NCBI GenBank assembly: GCA_021163155.1 | Contig: JAGGXI010000108.1 | Coordinates: 1-22,201 of the forward strand | Source of the DNA: Candidatus Aerophobota bacterium | Lineage (GTDB): Bacteria > Aerophobota > Aerophobia > Aerophobales > JAGGXI01 | DNA length: 22,201 bases | Direction of reading: 5' to 3' | Shown: one piece after another, positions 22,043 through 22,201 of the stretch | How positions within the stretch are numbered: position 1 is the stretch's first letter | How the letters are laid out: each line of letters begins with the position of its first letter | Notes under the pieces: generated by a model | Databases searched by the model: none | The model's input: only the letters and a program-made list of their open reading frames with translations | Told to the model about the DNA's origin: nothing | Position numbers and translations under genes: made by a program

Positions 22043-22071
22043 ATATATAACGCAATAAAAGATGAAGTCAA
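22043..22071 (-). promoter_or_regulatory. Probable promoter of the metal importer operon
   Basis: On the minus strand TTGACT (22066-22071) precedes a TATATA-type -10 (22044-22049) by 16 bp. It lies about 40 bases from the znuA-like ATG. No Zur or Fur palindrome could be recognised with confidence. Confidence 0.45.
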
Positions 22072-22084
22072 GGAAAAAAATTAG

Positions 22085-22112
22085 TTGACAAAATTTTTTT
22101 CTTTTTTATAAT
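22085..22112 (+). promoter_or_regulatory. Plus-strand consensus promoter facing off the right edge
   Basis: A perfect TTGACA (22085-22090) and perfect TATAAT (22107-22112) are 16 bp apart, divergent from the metal importer promoter. The MITE-like element begins about 41 bp downstream of the -10 box, so whatever gene this promoter served lies beyond or was displaced by the insertion. Confidence 0.6.
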
Positions 22113-22146
22113 GTTAATTGTTATCAAGAGTCACGGTAACATAAAT

Positions 22147-22201
22147 CATAAACCCGGATCCGGCAATTTGAATAATGACCATTAAGTTTATCCTGGAATA
22201 A
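22147..22201 (+). mobile_element. Second copy of the MITE-like element, cut by the window edge
   Basis: CCGGATCCGGCAA (22154-22166) and the following bases to 22201 match the reverse complement of the right end of the 9166-9384 element at 43 of 48 positions. The 7 bases just outside, CATAAAC (22147-22153), would be its left target duplication. Only this end lies in the window. Confidence 0.75.

Noticed and set aside
22006-22140. Zur or Fur operator between the divergent promoters
   Set aside because: AT-rich and with a weak GTTATC/GGTAAC inverted pair, but no recognisable metal-repressor palindrome.

Overview
The window looks like an AT-rich chromosome segment from an anaerobic, two-membraned bacterium, most likely an uncultured candidate-phylum lineage. 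Outer-membrane-type proteins (a TolC-family factor, a MacA-type adaptor) indicate a diderm cell. Several genes are of the kind shared with anaerobes and methanogenic archaea: a DUF39/COG1900 sulfurtransferase with its NIL-ferredoxin partner, a His-type Thi4, and a MobB fused to an Fe-S domain. I cannot fix the phylum from sequence alone. No rRNA, tRNA, CRISPR array, transposase or phage gene was seen.

Layout. 14-1133 (minus): a YheO/DauR-type PAS-HTH regulator followed by RidA, behind a textbook sigma70-like promoter. 1638-8943 (minus): an envelope-stress and efflux block in transcription order: ECF sigma factor, zinc-finger anti-sigma factor, CpxP/Spy-like LTxxQ protein, a TolC-like protein that seems to have lost its barrel strands, a normal TolC-like protein, MacA-like adaptor, MacB-type ATPase and MacB-type permease. 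Most junctions overlap by a few bases. 9684-10751 (plus): MnmA. 11368-12352 (plus): thioredoxin, a CcdA cut short after about 90 residues, and a PadR-like regulator; a decayed second copy of the padR 5' end lies upstream. 12490-16584 (plus): a compact sulfur-assimilation operon (CysE, CysK, homocysteine-forming sulfurtransferase, NIL-ferredoxin, Thi4 thiazole synthase). 16760-18660 (minus): MobB-FeS, methionine aminopeptidase and a MTH1187-type thiamine-binding-like protein. 18995-19573 (plus): alkyladenine DNA glycosylase. 19599-22005 (minus): a ZnuBCA-type metal ABC importer.

The sulfur operon reads as one pathway. CysE makes O-acetylserine, CysK adds sulfide to give cysteine, and the COG1900/NIL-ferredoxin pair puts sulfur onto aspartate semialdehyde to give homocysteine. 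A Thi4 with His in place of the sacrificial Cys uses free sulfide to build the thiamine thiazole. All are consistent with life at high sulfide.

The intergenic DNA is the less expected part. Three copies of a roughly 200-270 bp element share inverted ends (TCGAGGGACTTTCCCC-type) and long pairing arms built from degenerate 8-bp units. Two copies end exactly at, and supply, the -35 box of a downstream gene. A separate 219-bp MITE-like element has 13-bp inverted ends and a 7-bp target duplication, with a second copy running off the right edge and a degenerate end near 10754. A third inverted-repeat segment with a 28-bp perfect palindrome separates the sigma factor from its anti-sigma factor. Small remnants (HD-GYP C-terminus, padR 5' end, truncated ccdA) show that these gaps are sites of rearrangement and decay.
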